Source of the DNA: Natrarchaeobius chitinivorans
GTDB taxonomy: Archaea > Halobacteriota > Halobacteria > Halobacteriales > Natrialbaceae
Direction: 5' to 3'
DNA length: 64,000 nucleotides
Assembly (NCBI RefSeq): GCF_003841505.1
Contig: NZ_REGA01000017.1
Location: forward strand, 1-64,000
Of the stretch, positions 15,649-25,300 are shown in pieces. The translations under genes and the position numbers were made by a program. The notes beneath the pieces are model-generated. The model searched no databases and was not told where the DNA came from. It worked only from the letters and a program-made list of their open reading frames with translations. Position 1 is the stretch's first letter, and every line of letters begins with the position of its first letter.

Positions 15649-17114
15649 CGCTCGCGATTCAACTCGGGATCATCGTCGGCTACCTCATGCTCGCGCTGGT
15701 CGTCGGACTGGTCGCCTACCGGGTGAGCGAGCGGACCGCCGAGGACTTCTACCTCGCGAGTCGGACATTCGGGACGATCGTCCTCCTGTTTACGACGTTT
15801 GCAACGCTTCTATCGGCGTTTACGTTCTTCGCCGGCCCGAACATCGCCTACCACGAAGGTCCGGAGTGGGTCCTCGTCATGGGGTTGATGGACGGAATCA
15901 TCTTCGCGATCCTCTGGTACGTCATCGGCTACAAACAGTGGCTGCTCGGGCAACGGTACGATTACGTCACTCTCGGGGAGATGCTCGGCGATCGGTTCGC
16001 CTCCCGGGAACTTCGCGGACTCGTCGCCGGCGTCAGCCTGCTCTGGCTGTTCCCGTACGTAATGCTCCAGCAGGTCGGCGCGGGAACGGCCCTCGAGGCA
16101 CTGACGGAGGGAGCCGTCCCCTACGCCGTCGGCGCGGGACTGATTACGGCGTTTATGATCCTCTACGTCGTCGTCGCAGGGATGCGCGGCATCGCCTGGA
16201 CCGACACGCTCCAGGGGGCGTTCATGCTGGTAACCACCTGGGTCGCGATGATCTGGGTGCTCGCCGTCGTCGGCGGTCCCGGCGCGGCGACGGCGGCGCT
16301 CGAGGCCGAGGCCGCACACCACCTCGCGCTGGGAAGCGATCACTACACGGTCCAGTGGATGCTCTCGACGGCGATCGTCATCGGCTTCGGCGTCGCGATG
16401 TTTCCGCAAGTCAATCAGCGCTTTTTCGCCGCCGGCTCCCGGACGGTTCTCAAGCGATCGTTCACCCTCTGGCCGATCCTCTGTGTCTTGCTTTTCGTCC
16501 CTGCGTTCATGCTGGGTGCGTGGGGACGCGGCCTCGACGTTACTGTTCCGGAGGGTGGAAACGTCCTTCCTGTGATACTCGCCGAGTTCACGCCCGTCTG
16601 GTTCGCCGCGCTGGTCATCGCGGGCGCGATGGCCGCGATGATGTCCTCTTCGGACTCGATGTTGCTGTCGGGATCGTCGTACTTCACGCGCGATCTGTAC
16701 CGGCCGTTCGTGGACCGAACCCTTACGGACCGCCGCGAGGACCTGCTCGCCCGCGTCGGCGTCGTGATCTTCGCGACGGCCGCCTTCGGCGCGAGTCTCC
16801 TCAATCCGGCGACCCTGTTCGAACTCGGGGACGCCGCTTTCAGCGGCTTCGCCCAGCTCGCATTACCCGTCCTCGTTGCACTCTACTGGCGGAAGACGAC
16901 TCGAGCTGGCATCACGGCGGGGATTCTCGCGAGTCAGCTCTTTTACCTGGCGAGCCTGTTCGTCCCAGCCGTGCCCGGTTCCTACGCGGGGTGGACCGCT
17001 GGCCTCGTCGGCATGGGGATCGGCCTCGTCGTCACTGTCGGCGCGTCCCTGCTCACGTCCCCCGCGGCCGAGGAACGGCGGTCGATCTACTTCGACGAGC
17101 TAGGGGCGGACTGA
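15645..17114 (+). CDS. Sodium:solute symporter (SSS family)
   Basis: This 489-residue permease has about thirteen predicted membrane helices and the SSS-family layout: LASRTFGTIVLLFTTFATLL in the early helices, GMRGIAWTDTLQGAFMLVTT in the middle, and AGAMAAMMSSSDSMLLSGSS in the conserved sodium-binding region. It starts with GTG overlapping the DUF3311 stop codon, so the two are translationally coupled. Substrate is not evident; relatives carry proline, pantothenate or short monocarboxylates. Confidence 0.92.
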   Translation: MTLAIQLGIIVGYLMLALVVGLVAYRVSERTAEDFYLASRTFGTIVLLFTTFATLLSAFTFFAGPNIAYHEGPEWVLVMGLMDGIIFAILWYVIGYKQWLLGQRYDYVTLGEMLGDRFASRELRGLVAGVSLLWLFPYVMLQQVGAGTALEALTEGAVPYAVGAGLITAFMILYVVVAGMRGIAWTDTLQGAFMLVTTWVAMIWVLAVVGGPGAATAALEAEAAHHLALGSDHYTVQWMLSTAIVIGFGVAMFPQVNQRFFAAGSRTVLKRSFTLWPILCVLLFVPAFMLGAWGRGLDVTVPEGGNVLPVILAEFTPVWFAALVIAGAMAAMMSSSDSMLLSGSSYFTRDLYRPFVDRTLTDRREDLLARVGVVIFATAAFGASLLNPATLFELGDAAFSGFAQLALPVLVALYWRKTTRAGITAGILASQLFYLASLFVPAVPGSYAGWTAGLVGMGIGLVVTVGASLLTSPAAEERRSIYFDELGAD

Positions 17115-17195
17115 TACGGTTTACTGTACGTCATTGCCGGCGCACCCGCCACCCGGGTGGCGGGTGCGCCGGTACACAGTTACAGTACTCCGTAT
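17114..17195. repeat. Family-B palindromic element (82 bp), best-preserved copy
   Basis: ATACGGTTTACTGT and ACAGTACTCCGTAT are the inverted ends. The centre is a near-perfect GC palindrome with CGCACCCGCCACCCGGGTGG and its continuation, able to form a long hairpin. It begins 1 bp before the end of the symporter stop codon, so it could also serve as transcription terminator. The remainder of the gap to 17328 shows nothing further. Confidence 0.85.
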
Positions 17196-17328
17196 GATAC
17201 AGTCCGCTTAACGATTTGTCGTACACCCGCAGGACGGTGCGCGGGCACATCAGAAGGGGCCGACAGTATCTGCCCGAGCAATCGCCACATCGCCAGACCG
17301 AAACCCGTCCGTCCACTACTCGAGTCCG

Positions 17329-17946
17329 ATGACGCGTGATTTGCCGGAGTCACTCGCCGAGACGTGGACGCCGCTTGGGACCCGAGTCGGAGAATCGAGC
17401 GTTCTCGTCGTTTCGATCACCGCGGAGACGACGCTGTACGAACCCGTCGAACCGTTACCGCTCGCCGACGCCGTCACGAGTGACGTTCCGCTTCGATCGC
17501 TGTTCGCGGTGGACCTGTCGTTCTCGCCGTCCCTGTCGTCGGTCGGCGTCTCCCCCGAGTCGGTCCACTCGACCGCTGCGTCCAGAGCCAAATCGCAGTT
17601 CGTCGACTTGCTCGAGGACGACGGAGTGGCCGTCGAGGGCGTCCGCGACGACCTCGAGTTCGAGGGGCCAAACGGTAGTCAGGGAACGTGGTTCGTTCTC
17701 GACGTCGTCTACCCCGTCGACCCCGCGGTGACCGTCGACGGAACCGAGTGCATCCGCGCTGAGGGCCACGTTGCCGTCTGGCCAGCGGAGACGACCTACG
17801 GAGTCGCCGGCGGGACACTCCCCCTCGAGACGGTCACGCTCGACGGTGATTCGACCGAGGATCAGCGACCGAGTACGGATTCGGCTGCCGTCGACCCCGA
17901 ACGCGACCGGGAAGTCGTCTCGACGCTCGTCGACGGTCTCGAGTGA
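17329..17946 (+). CDS. Conserved haloarchaeal hypothetical protein
   Basis: This 205-residue acidic soluble protein has no recognised motif. It starts MTRDLPESLAETWTPLGTRV and has alternating beta-strand-like segments (VGESSVLVVSITAETTLYEP, TWFVLDVVYPVDPAVTV), suggesting a beta-rich fold. No signal peptide or membrane span is seen. It stands alone between the symporter and a convergent zinc-ribbon gene. Confidence 0.75.
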   Translation: MTRDLPESLAETWTPLGTRVGESSVLVVSITAETTLYEPVEPLPLADAVTSDVPLRSLFAVDLSFSPSLSSVGVSPESVHSTAASRAKSQFVDLLEDDGVAVEGVRDDLEFEGPNGSQGTWFVLDVVYPVDPAVTVDGTECIRAEGHVAVWPAETTYGVAGGTLPLETVTLDGDSTEDQRPSTDSAAVDPERDREVVSTLVDGLE

Positions 17947-17980
17947 GTTTCGACCGGGTTCGATAGCGGAGTAAACGCAG

Positions 17981-18700
17981 CTAGACCTGGATTTCTCCCT
18001 CGTTGATCCGCTCTGCGGTCTTGTAGGCGTCGTAAATCGTATAAATTGCGACCAGGGGGAACGTGACGAAGCCGATGAGCACGAAGACGAGGAGGACGTT
18101 TACCGCCTGAATCAGTCCGAACGCGATCCCCTTGCCGACCTGTCCGTTGTATATCTGTCCCGCACCGGCGGCGATCGGAACGAAAAAGCCGATCCCCGAG
18201 AGCAACGCGGCGACCCCCGGATCCTTCTCGGTGGACCCCGCCGATTTCTTCTGTTCGACCCCGCAATGGGGACAGATCCGCGCCTCCGCCTTGATGATCT
18301 CACCGCAACTCGAGCAGTACTGTTCGTCCGGCCGGGGCTCGTCGCGTCCCCCGTTCCCACTGCCTCCCGACTGCGCGGTTACGTCCTCCGACTGTGCCGC
18401 TTCGTCATCTGACTGCGCGGCTTCCTCCTCCGGCTGCGCCGTCTCGTCCGTCTCCTCGGCGACATCGGCCGTCGACTGCACACCGTCGCCGACTGCCGGT
18501 TCGCTTTCGGCACCGTCGGCCGTTCGGTCGTCGTCCGAGCCGTCGATAGCTGGTTCGTCATCCAGGCTGTCGATAGCTGGTTCGTCGTCACCGCCAGCGT
18601 GGATCGAATCGCTGTCAGTGTCGTCGACTCTCGAGTCGGCGACTCCGTCGTCGCCCCCGTTCGCGTCCCCATCCCGTCGTTCCTCGACTTCGTCTGGCAT
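17981..18700 (-). CDS. Zinc-ribbon membrane protein with acidic N-terminal region
   Basis: This 239-residue protein has three parts. The first 120 residues are a low-complexity Asp/Glu/Ala/Ser region. A zinc ribbon follows with Cys-x2-Cys pairs (YCSSCGE and ICPHCGV). The C-terminal 80 residues carry two or three membrane spans (GVAALLSGIGFFVPIAAGAG and AVNVLLVFVLIGFVTFPLVA), with GQIYNGQVGKGIAFGL between them resembling the TM2-type hairpin. It probably sits in the membrane with the ribbon in the cytoplasm. Function is not known. Confidence 0.82.
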   Translation of the reverse strand: MPDEVEERRDGDANGGDDGVADSRVDDTDSDSIHAGGDDEPAIDSLDDEPAIDGSDDDRTADGAESEPAVGDGVQSTADVAEETDETAQPEEEAAQSDDEAAQSEDVTAQSGGSGNGGRDEPRPDEQYCSSCGEIIKAEARICPHCGVEQKKSAGSTEKDPGVAALLSGIGFFVPIAAGAGQIYNGQVGKGIAFGLIQAVNVLLVFVLIGFVTFPLVAIYTIYDAYKTAERINEGEIQV

Positions 18701-18856
18701 TTCGATCGTTCCTACTCGACGACTGATCCATAAACGTTTGCCAGAACTGATATATGATAGAACCTGTACGGTCCGTACGTCCGTTGGATCGTCTCTCTGA
18801 CGTCTGCTCCTCGACTTCTCTCACACTGGTTGATTGCACCCTCTCCGCTGGTGAAC

Positions 18857-18940
18857 TGTAGTGGCCGCTGGGCGTTACTGCGCGCCTGATCGCCAGACGG
18901 ATCGGCGATCGGTGTGTGAACCGTTTCAGTTGTTACTATA
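18857..18940. repeat. Family-A palindromic element (84 bp)
   Basis: The right end GTTTCAGTTGTTACTATA and centre GATCGCCAGACGGATCGGCG match the copy at 48815 almost base for base; the left end TGTAGTGGCC is diverged. It fills the middle of the 312-bp gap 18701-19012, where no gene is seen. Confidence 0.85.
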
Positions 18941-19012
18941 CACAACTGTGCTGATCGTTCGTCGAGGAGTCACAAAGACAGTATACGATCCGTTCTCTGA
19001 CATTCGCTTTTG

Positions 19013-19381
19013 TTACTGAGGGCTGGGACTACACTTGAATTCGGCGTGGTGCTTGTACAACGCTTCTAGTACCGGCCTGACGTCACCGAACCTCGGTCCT
19101 CTTTCGACACGGTCTAACTCTCTGTTCCAGTTGATAAAGCCGTAATCGTCTAACTTCGGTAGATGTTTGTGACGATATTCGATCCGGTCTAGGTTGCCAG
19201 GCGGCGTATCCAGATTATTTGGCAGATCTGTCTGAGGTGCCTCATTTAGTAGCGAAAACAATAGGTTGCGTCGCGTTTCGTTCGATATTGCGTCATATAA
19301 CTCGTCCTGATTGGCACACATACAAACATCATCATTATACACACACATAGCCATTTCTATACCTCGTAGTAATTTCACCAT
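19013..19381 (-). CDS. Haloarchaeal HTH protein, DUF7344-like
   Basis: From the ATG at 19381 it has 122 residues; ATGs at 19354 and 19348 are alternatives. It carries the pattern of small winged-helix regulators common in halophiles: ELYDAISNETRRNLLFSLLN, then YRHKHLPKLDDYGFINWNRE, with an aromatic-rich end. The region is clearly more A+T-rich than its neighbours, which hints at recent acquisition. It is divergent from the CARF-HTH gene at 19525 with about 140 bp between starts, so mutual regulation is possible but not shown. Confidence 0.7.
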   Translation of the reverse strand: MVKLLRGIEMAMCVYNDDVCMCANQDELYDAISNETRRNLLFSLLNEAPQTDLPNNLDTPPGNLDRIEYRHKHLPKLDDYGFINWNRELDRVERGPRFGDVRPVLEALYKHHAEFKCSPSPQ

Positions 19382-19492
19382 CCCGTAACTGTTCGAATCC
19401 GCTATCCCATTTTGAACCGAGTCACAAGACGGTCCGGGCCGCGGAGACGGCAAACAGCGACGGTCGGTAATCGAGTAGTCGAAAGTCTGGTG

Positions 19493-19501
19493 ATATTTAT
19501 A
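19493..19501 (+). promoter_or_regulatory. TATA box of the CARF-HTH gene
   Basis: ATATTTATA is centred about 28 bp upstream of the ATG at 19525. That is the spacing expected when a haloarchaeal transcript starts at the initiator codon, so the mRNA is probably leaderless. Confidence 0.6.
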
Positions 19502-19524
19502 CGCCCCGAGTCGCTGTATCACGT

Positions 19525-20433
19525 ATGCAGACTCACATCGTCCCGGTCGGCTTCGACTACGACCGGCTGATCGCCCCGCTGGTCCGCGATCAGATCGACG
19601 TCGACAGCGTCATTCTCCTCGAGGGCGCGGTCGGGAGCGAGGCTAACGTCGAGTACTCCCGTCACCTCTCGACGAAACTCGAGACGGACTTTCGGAACCT
19701 GCTGGGTGCCGAGACGGACCGGTTCGTCCTCGAGGACGTCTACGACTACGACGAGGCGTTCGAACAGGCATACGAACTCATCACGGCCGAACTCGACCGC
19801 GGGAACGAGGTGTGGGTGAACGTGGCAGCGATGCCTCGAACCGTGAGTTTCGCGTTCGCCAACGCCGCCCACTCGCTGATGGTCGAACGCGAAGACGAAC
19901 GCGAATCGATCCACACATACTACACCGCCCCCGAGAAGTACCTCGAGACCGAACTCGCCGAAGAATTGCGCGAACAGATCGCCCTCCTCGAGGACCTCGA
20001 CATCGACGACAGCGAGGGGATCGAAGACGAACGCATCGGGACCCGCCTCGAGAGCGCCCGCGACCTGCTCGCGGAGTTCGACGAGCGCGGGACGACGATC
20101 GGAGCGAAAGAGATCGACGGTCGCCACATCGTCGAGTTGCCGGTCGCCTCGTTTTCGAACGTCAAACCCTTCGAGGAACTCATCCTCTACAAACTCGGCG
20201 AGGACGGTGAGTTCGCTTCGGTCTCTGAACTCGCCGAGTCGCTCGCGCGCGAACTCAACGAGGAGTACACCGACAGCTTTCGCTCGAAGGTCATCTACAA
20301 CGTCGACCGACTCGGGCCGGGCGGCAAGGGGTACATCGAGCGCGAAGAACACGGGAAATCTTACCGTACACGCCTCTCGAGAATCGGGGAACTGTGGGTC
20401 CGAGCGCACTCCGACAGCGGCCTCGAAGGTTGA
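19525..20433 (+). CDS. CARF-like/HTH regulator (DUF6293, HFX_2341 type)
   Basis: This 302-residue protein has an N-terminal Rossmann-like domain of about 150 residues (MQTHIVPVGFDYDRLIAPLV, DRGNEVWVNVAAMPRTVSFA) resembling CARF domains that sense cyclic oligonucleotides. A linker and a C-terminal winged helix follow (ELAESLARELNEEYTDSFRS, then VDRLGPGGKGYIEREEHG). This layout matches the haloarchaeal DUF6293 family and is similar to Csa3. No cas gene or CRISPR array is present in the window, so it is a stand-alone regulator. The ligand is unknown. Confidence 0.85.
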   Translation: MQTHIVPVGFDYDRLIAPLVRDQIDVDSVILLEGAVGSEANVEYSRHLSTKLETDFRNLLGAETDRFVLEDVYDYDEAFEQAYELITAELDRGNEVWVNVAAMPRTVSFAFANAAHSLMVEREDERESIHTYYTAPEKYLETELAEELREQIALLEDLDIDDSEGIEDERIGTRLESARDLLAEFDERGTTIGAKEIDGRHIVELPVASFSNVKPFEELILYKLGEDGEFASVSELAESLARELNEEYTDSFRSKVIYNVDRLGPGGKGYIEREEHGKSYRTRLSRIGELWVRAHSDSGLEG

Positions 20434-20438
20434 CATCC

Positions 20439-20461
20439 GCCCCCCTCTGAAGAGACGGGGC
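20439..20461 (+). terminator. Hairpin and T-run after the CARF-HTH gene
   Basis: GCCCC pairs with GGGGC around TCTGAAGAGA and is followed by TTTCTCCTT. It starts 6 bp after the stop codon. The flanking TTGACATCCGCCCCCCTCTG also resembles the end sequence of IS1341-type elements, so it may be a solo IS end that now works as terminator. Confidence 0.45.
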
Positions 20462-20511
20462 TTTCTCCTTGCCTTTCCGTATACTGTGGGGCCGAGCTCT
20501 GTGAAGATCGG

Positions 20512-21303
20512 TCACTCAGAGAGCGACCGCGCGACGACCGCGAGGGGATCGTAGCCGTCCTCGAGAGTTGTACGTGCGAACCATCCCCAGACGCGGGCGA
20601 GGCCGTTGAGGGCGTGCAGCGTCGCGAACAGAAGGGCGACGCCGAGGACGGCGGCGAGCAGGGCTTCCGGAAGCGTCGAAATCCGCCAGTAGCCGAGGGT
20701 AAACACGGCCTCGACGCCGACGAGCAGGTAGTTCCAGCCCAGATAGAGCGTCTGGTGGATCTCGGGGGCGCGATCCGAGACGACGCCGACGTACAGCCCC
20801 GGTCGGTCGTAGTAAAACGGAAGCATCACCATGCTCACCGCAGTCGACAGCCCCGTCGTCACGAGGACGAGCGAGACGACGCCGAGAACGAACTTCACGG
20901 GGACGTAAATCAGCGACGACCAGGTTTTCGGTTCGGTGAGCAACGAGACGAGCAGATCCCGGTGTCGCTTTCCGTCTAACTCGGTTCCCGGTTCTATCTC
21001 GAGGTCGAGTAGCGCCGCCGTTAGCCAGCGTTCGAAGCCGGCGACCGCGAGCGTGATGCCGACCGTAAGGAGGAGGATGGGGATTCCGATCGGAAGTCCG
21101 ACGATGGAGAGCGAAAAGCCGATCCCGACCGAGACGCCGATCGTGACGACCACGAAGTATGCGAGTCCCAGCGGAAACGCGAGCACGAGGTACGCGAGGT
21201 TGAGATACGTCTGCCGTCGAAGGGGTACCGCGACGAACCGTCGGATACCGGCACCGATCCGGCCGGATCGATCGTCGGCGTGTGTGGTCGCGGCACCTGA
21301 CAT
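20512..21303 (-). CDS. Sensor-domain membrane protein (Pfam Sensor type)
   Basis: From the ATG at 21303 (MSGAATTHADD) the protein has 263 residues and four to five membrane spans. The first pair reads TYLNLAYLVLAFPLGLAYFV and GIPILLLTVGITLAVAGFER; the loop LLVSLLTEPKTWSSLIYVPV and the later spans follow the pattern of the 'putative sensor' family found at the N-terminus of some kinases. No kinase or HTH domain is attached here. Signal and partner are unknown. Confidence 0.8.
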   Translation of the reverse strand: MSGAATTHADDRSGRIGAGIRRFVAVPLRRQTYLNLAYLVLAFPLGLAYFVVVTIGVSVGIGFSLSIVGLPIGIPILLLTVGITLAVAGFERWLTAALLDLEIEPGTELDGKRHRDLLVSLLTEPKTWSSLIYVPVKFVLGVVSLVLVTTGLSTAVSMVMLPFYYDRPGLYVGVVSDRAPEIHQTLYLGWNYLLVGVEAVFTLGYWRISTLPEALLAAVLGVALLFATLHALNGLARVWGWFARTTLEDGYDPLAVVARSLSE

Positions 21304-21393
21304 TCGATGGTGACTGCCCGGCGTGAGCAAATAAACGTTCGGCTCGAGCGTCGTGCCCGGCCGATGTAGTCGGCCTCGAACGAGGAAAACGGC

Positions 21394-22227
21394 TCAGCTG
21401 AGGGAACCGAGCGTGATCCGGCCGGTACTCGTCTCGAACCGAAGCGTCGGGCCGCCGTCGCCGAGCGTTCCCGTGACGAGGTCGCTCCCCTCCGCCGCGT
21501 CGGTCAACTCGAGGTCGTCGACGTCGATCCTTCCGGTACTGGTGGTGACGTGGAGGTCCGCGTCGATCTCCGGATCGATCGCGGCCTCGATACGTCCGGT
21601 GCTGGTCGACACCGTCGTGTCGCCGTCGATCGCCGGAACGTGAGCGTCGACGCGACCCGTACTCGTGGTCACGTCGTGGAGCACGTCCACGTCGCGGATC
21701 GTCACCCGACCCGTACTCGTTCGTGCGCCGACGGCCCCGTCGACGCCGTCGACGTCGACCCGGCCGGTACTCGTCTCGACGGCCAGATCGCCGGTGACGT
21801 CCCTGACGGTGACGCGGCCGACGCTGGTCCGAACTTCCTCGAGCGGGAGATCCCGGGGCAGTTCGACCTCGAGGTTCATCGACGGCTCACTCTGGAACCA
21901 CCCCTCGCGACCCTCCCACTCGGGGCCGATTACGAGTCCGTCGTCGGTGTGATCCGCACGGAGGCGTAACTCCTCGAGATCTGTCCGGATCGAACTCGAT
22001 TGCTTCTCGGCGTCGACGGAGACGTCGTCGCGGTCGCGGCCGGTTACCGAGACGGTACCGACGTTGCCGTGGACGAGGACTGATTCGGCGTCCCCGAGCG
22101 AAATCGTCTCGGTTTGCTCGAGGCGCTGTCCGACCAGCGGGGTCATACTGCTACAGCCGGCGAGCGCCGCGAGACCGGTCGTCGCGACGCCGCCGAGGAG
22201 GGCTCGTCTGGTTTGCTCTGCGGTCAT
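21394..22227 (-). CDS. Tat-exported lipoprotein with DUF4097 beta-repeat
   Basis: From the ATG at 22227 the first 25 residues (MTAEQTRRALLGGVATTGLA) combine a twin-arginine motif with a lipobox (LAGC), so the protein is probably exported by Tat and lipid-anchored outside the cell. The mature part is a beta-solenoid-like DUF4097 domain with regular repeats carrying TSTGRV or TSTGRI at about 20-residue spacing, at least six times. The regular repeat and the Asp-rich surface suit a wall-associated protein; ligand unknown. A longer upstream start lacks support. Confidence 0.85.
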   Translation of the reverse strand: MTAEQTRRALLGGVATTGLAALAGCSSMTPLVGQRLEQTETISLGDAESVLVHGNVGTVSVTGRDRDDVSVDAEKQSSSIRTDLEELRLRADHTDDGLVIGPEWEGREGWFQSEPSMNLEVELPRDLPLEEVRTSVGRVTVRDVTGDLAVETSTGRVDVDGVDGAVGARTSTGRVTIRDVDVLHDVTTSTGRVDAHVPAIDGDTTVSTSTGRIEAAIDPEIDADLHVTTSTGRIDVDDLELTDAAEGSDLVTGTLGDGGPTLRFETSTGRITLGSLS

Positions 22228-22314
22228 ATGCGACACGACGGGTGCACGAACCGTTAAAACGGGTGGACGACTGGCGACCCGCCATCCGACCACCAAGCTA
22301 TATATATGCCGATC

Positions 22315-25300
22315 TCACCTTCCGGCCGACCGCCAGCCGAGGAACCGCTCGCGAAGCACCAGCAGACACGGTAACACGGTGAGACAGGCGACGAACGCGA
22401 AGACGATACTCACGCCGGTCACGATCCCGAACCGCTGCAGCGGCGGGGCGAGTGCCAGTGCGAGGACACCGAACCCCGTCGCGGTCGTGGCCGCACTTCC
22501 GAGCAGGGCACCACCCGTCCCGGTGACCGTCGCCTCGAGGGCCTCTTCGACGGCTTCGTCTCGGTCAGTACCTTCCCCGTCACTCGTGGTCCCATCCCGG
22601 GAATCGGCTCCGCCGACCCCTCGTCGTTCCCGTTCGACGACGAACCGCTCGCCGAGGTGGATGCTGTAGTCGACGCCGAGACCGATCGCCAGGCTCGTGA
22701 TGACGGCCGTCTCGCTGTTGAACGGGACGTCGAGCAGGGCCATCGTTCCCAGCAGCCACGCCAGTGCGATGACGACGGGCGCGAGCGTCACGAGTCCGAG
22801 CGAGAGCGCCCGATGGCGCACCCAGTAGAGGATCGTGAGGAACGCACCGATGACGACGAGCGTCACCGCGAGCGCCTGCACCAGCGTCTCGAGCAAGGCA
22901 TCCTGGACGACGGCGGTGGTCACGGGACCGCCCGTCGCGACGGCCGTTACCGGCGCGTCACTGCTGTCAATCGTCGTGTCGCTGCTATCGAACGCAGTAT
23001 CCCCTCCGTCGCTCGCTCCCGAACCCGTCTCGGATTCGATTCCGCTTGCGAGCGCCCGTACGTCGTCGGCGACGGCCTGTGCCGACTCGTCGCCGCGGAC
23101 GCTGACGATCAGGCGAGCGGACTCGTACTCCCCGTCTTCGGTCCGGTCGAGTACTGTCGATGCTTCATCCGAGTCGGCCTCGTACAGCAGGTCGTACAGC
23201 CCCGCAAGATCTTCGTCGGGGACGCCGTCGCCGGTCGTGTCCCGTTCATCGAGTCCGTCGGCAACCGTCTGGTCGTCGTCGGCGACGGCCTCGAGGACAG
23301 TGAGCGGCCCCTCGACTGCCGCCGTTCCGTCACTTCGGGCGTCGATGGTGGCGTCGTCTCCCGTTTCGGCGTTCTCGCGAGCGTCCTCGATCGCGGCGAG
23401 CGTCGTCGGGTCGGTCACGTCCCCACGTATCAGTATTTCCGCCTGCGAGTCGGGATCCTGGAAGTTGTCGGCGAGGTACTCGGCGTCGTCCGCGATCGTG
23501 TAGGTGTCCGGCGCGAGCGGGCCGGGCAGCGATTTCGCCCAGTCGGGCCCGTCCTGGGGGAGGAAATCGGCCTCGTTAAACTCGGTGTCGATCCCGGTCG
23601 CGCCGTACGCGCCGCCGACGGCGAGTAGGAGGGCGACGAGGACGACCGCGAGCGGTGCCCGTCGGGCGAAGACGACCCCGCTCGAGAGCACTCGATTGAT
23701 CGGTCCCGGCGTCACTCCGAACGCCGGTTTCGCGCGGGTGCGGTCGGACCGCTTCTCGAGCAGGCCGTCGACCTCAACTTTGAGCGCCGGGACGAAGACG
23801 CCGAACGCGACGAACGTCGCGAAGATGCCGCCCGCCGCGAGGATCGCGAAGTCACGAATCGCCGGCAACGGACTGACCACGTTCGAGAGGAACCCGACGC
23901 CCGTCGAGAACGTGGCCACCGCGAGCGCCAGGACGACCCCGCCCAGCCCGAGTACCATGCCGGCACGGACACCTCGAGCTACCCCGTCAGTCACCTCCGA
24001 CGACCGACCGTCATCCCTTGCCGGTGCCTGGCCGCTCGAGTCCTCTCTCAGCCGACTGTCCGAGTCGTCTGGGACACGATCTGCCGAGTCCGGGTTCAGT
24101 TCTGGGCCACCGATCTCGAGCGTCCCCGCCCTCGCCTCCCGGTAGCGCATGACGACGTGGAGGGCGTAGTCGATCGAGAGCCCGATCAGCAGGAAGGGGA
24201 CGGCGATCAGCAACTGGCTGGTCGGGATCTGGAGCCATCCCAGCAATCCGGCGAGCCAGGCCATCACGACTCCGATACCGGCCAGACCGATCACCACGTC
24301 GACGACGTCCCGGTAGGTGATCGCGAGGATGGCGAGGACGGCCACGAGCGCGACCGGCGTGATGATCGCGAAGCTGTCGCCGACGGCGCTCGACGTCGCC
24401 GCGTCGGTGATCGCCTCGCCGAAGACGAAGCCGTCGTCGAAACGCTCCTCGAACAGCGACTGAACCTCGAGTTGGGCCTCGGCGGCGGGTTCGGAGAGGT
24501 CGTCGTCAGCGGCTTCTGACGGGTCGTCGTCCCCAGCCTCGGCACCGCCGTTGCCGGTTTCGTCCCCGGCAGATTCGCCCTCCTGGAAGAAGAACGTAAT
24601 CCGTGCGTCCGCGGAAGTGTCGCCCGGTTCGTACCCCTGTGGAACGAAAACGGTTGGATCCTGGCCGCTGCCGGCGTCCGAATCGGGGTCGAGCACGTCC
24701 GCGAGGAGTTGTTCGACCGCCTCGTCCGACCGATCCTCGAGGGCGGCGATCTGTTCGTCGAGCGTCGGACCGTCGTCCTCTTCGAACGCGTCGCGTTCCG
24801 CCTCGAGCGCCTCGAACTCCTCTTCCAGCGTCTCGAACTCCTTTTCGAGGAGGCCGACGGTTGCGGCGGCGTAGACCCCTTCGATGGCTTCCGTCGTCTC
24901 CTGGTACTCGGCGGTTTCCTCCGGTTCGTCGGTCGCCTGTTCGATCCCGAACTGCGCGGACTCGAGCCCGCGAATCTCTCTCGTGAGGTTCTCGTACTCC
25001 GCAGCCTTCTCGTCGTCGAGTTCCGCCGCCTCGGTCGCGTTCTCGACGGCGGTCTCGAACTCGGCCTCGAGTTCGGCGGCGCTTTCCTGGTACGCCGGAT
25101 CGCTCTCGTCGGTCGTCGCGTTCAGTCGTTCGTAAGCGCGCTGGATCTCTCGAACGTCGTCGAGTCCCGCTTCGAGGGCGTCGCTTCGGGCCTCGAGTTC
25201 CTCGCCGCGCTCACCGAGTTCCTCGCCGCGTTCCTCGAACTCCTCGATCCGATCTTCGGTGTGTGCCGCGGTTGCGACGACGTTTTCCACGCCGACGAAT

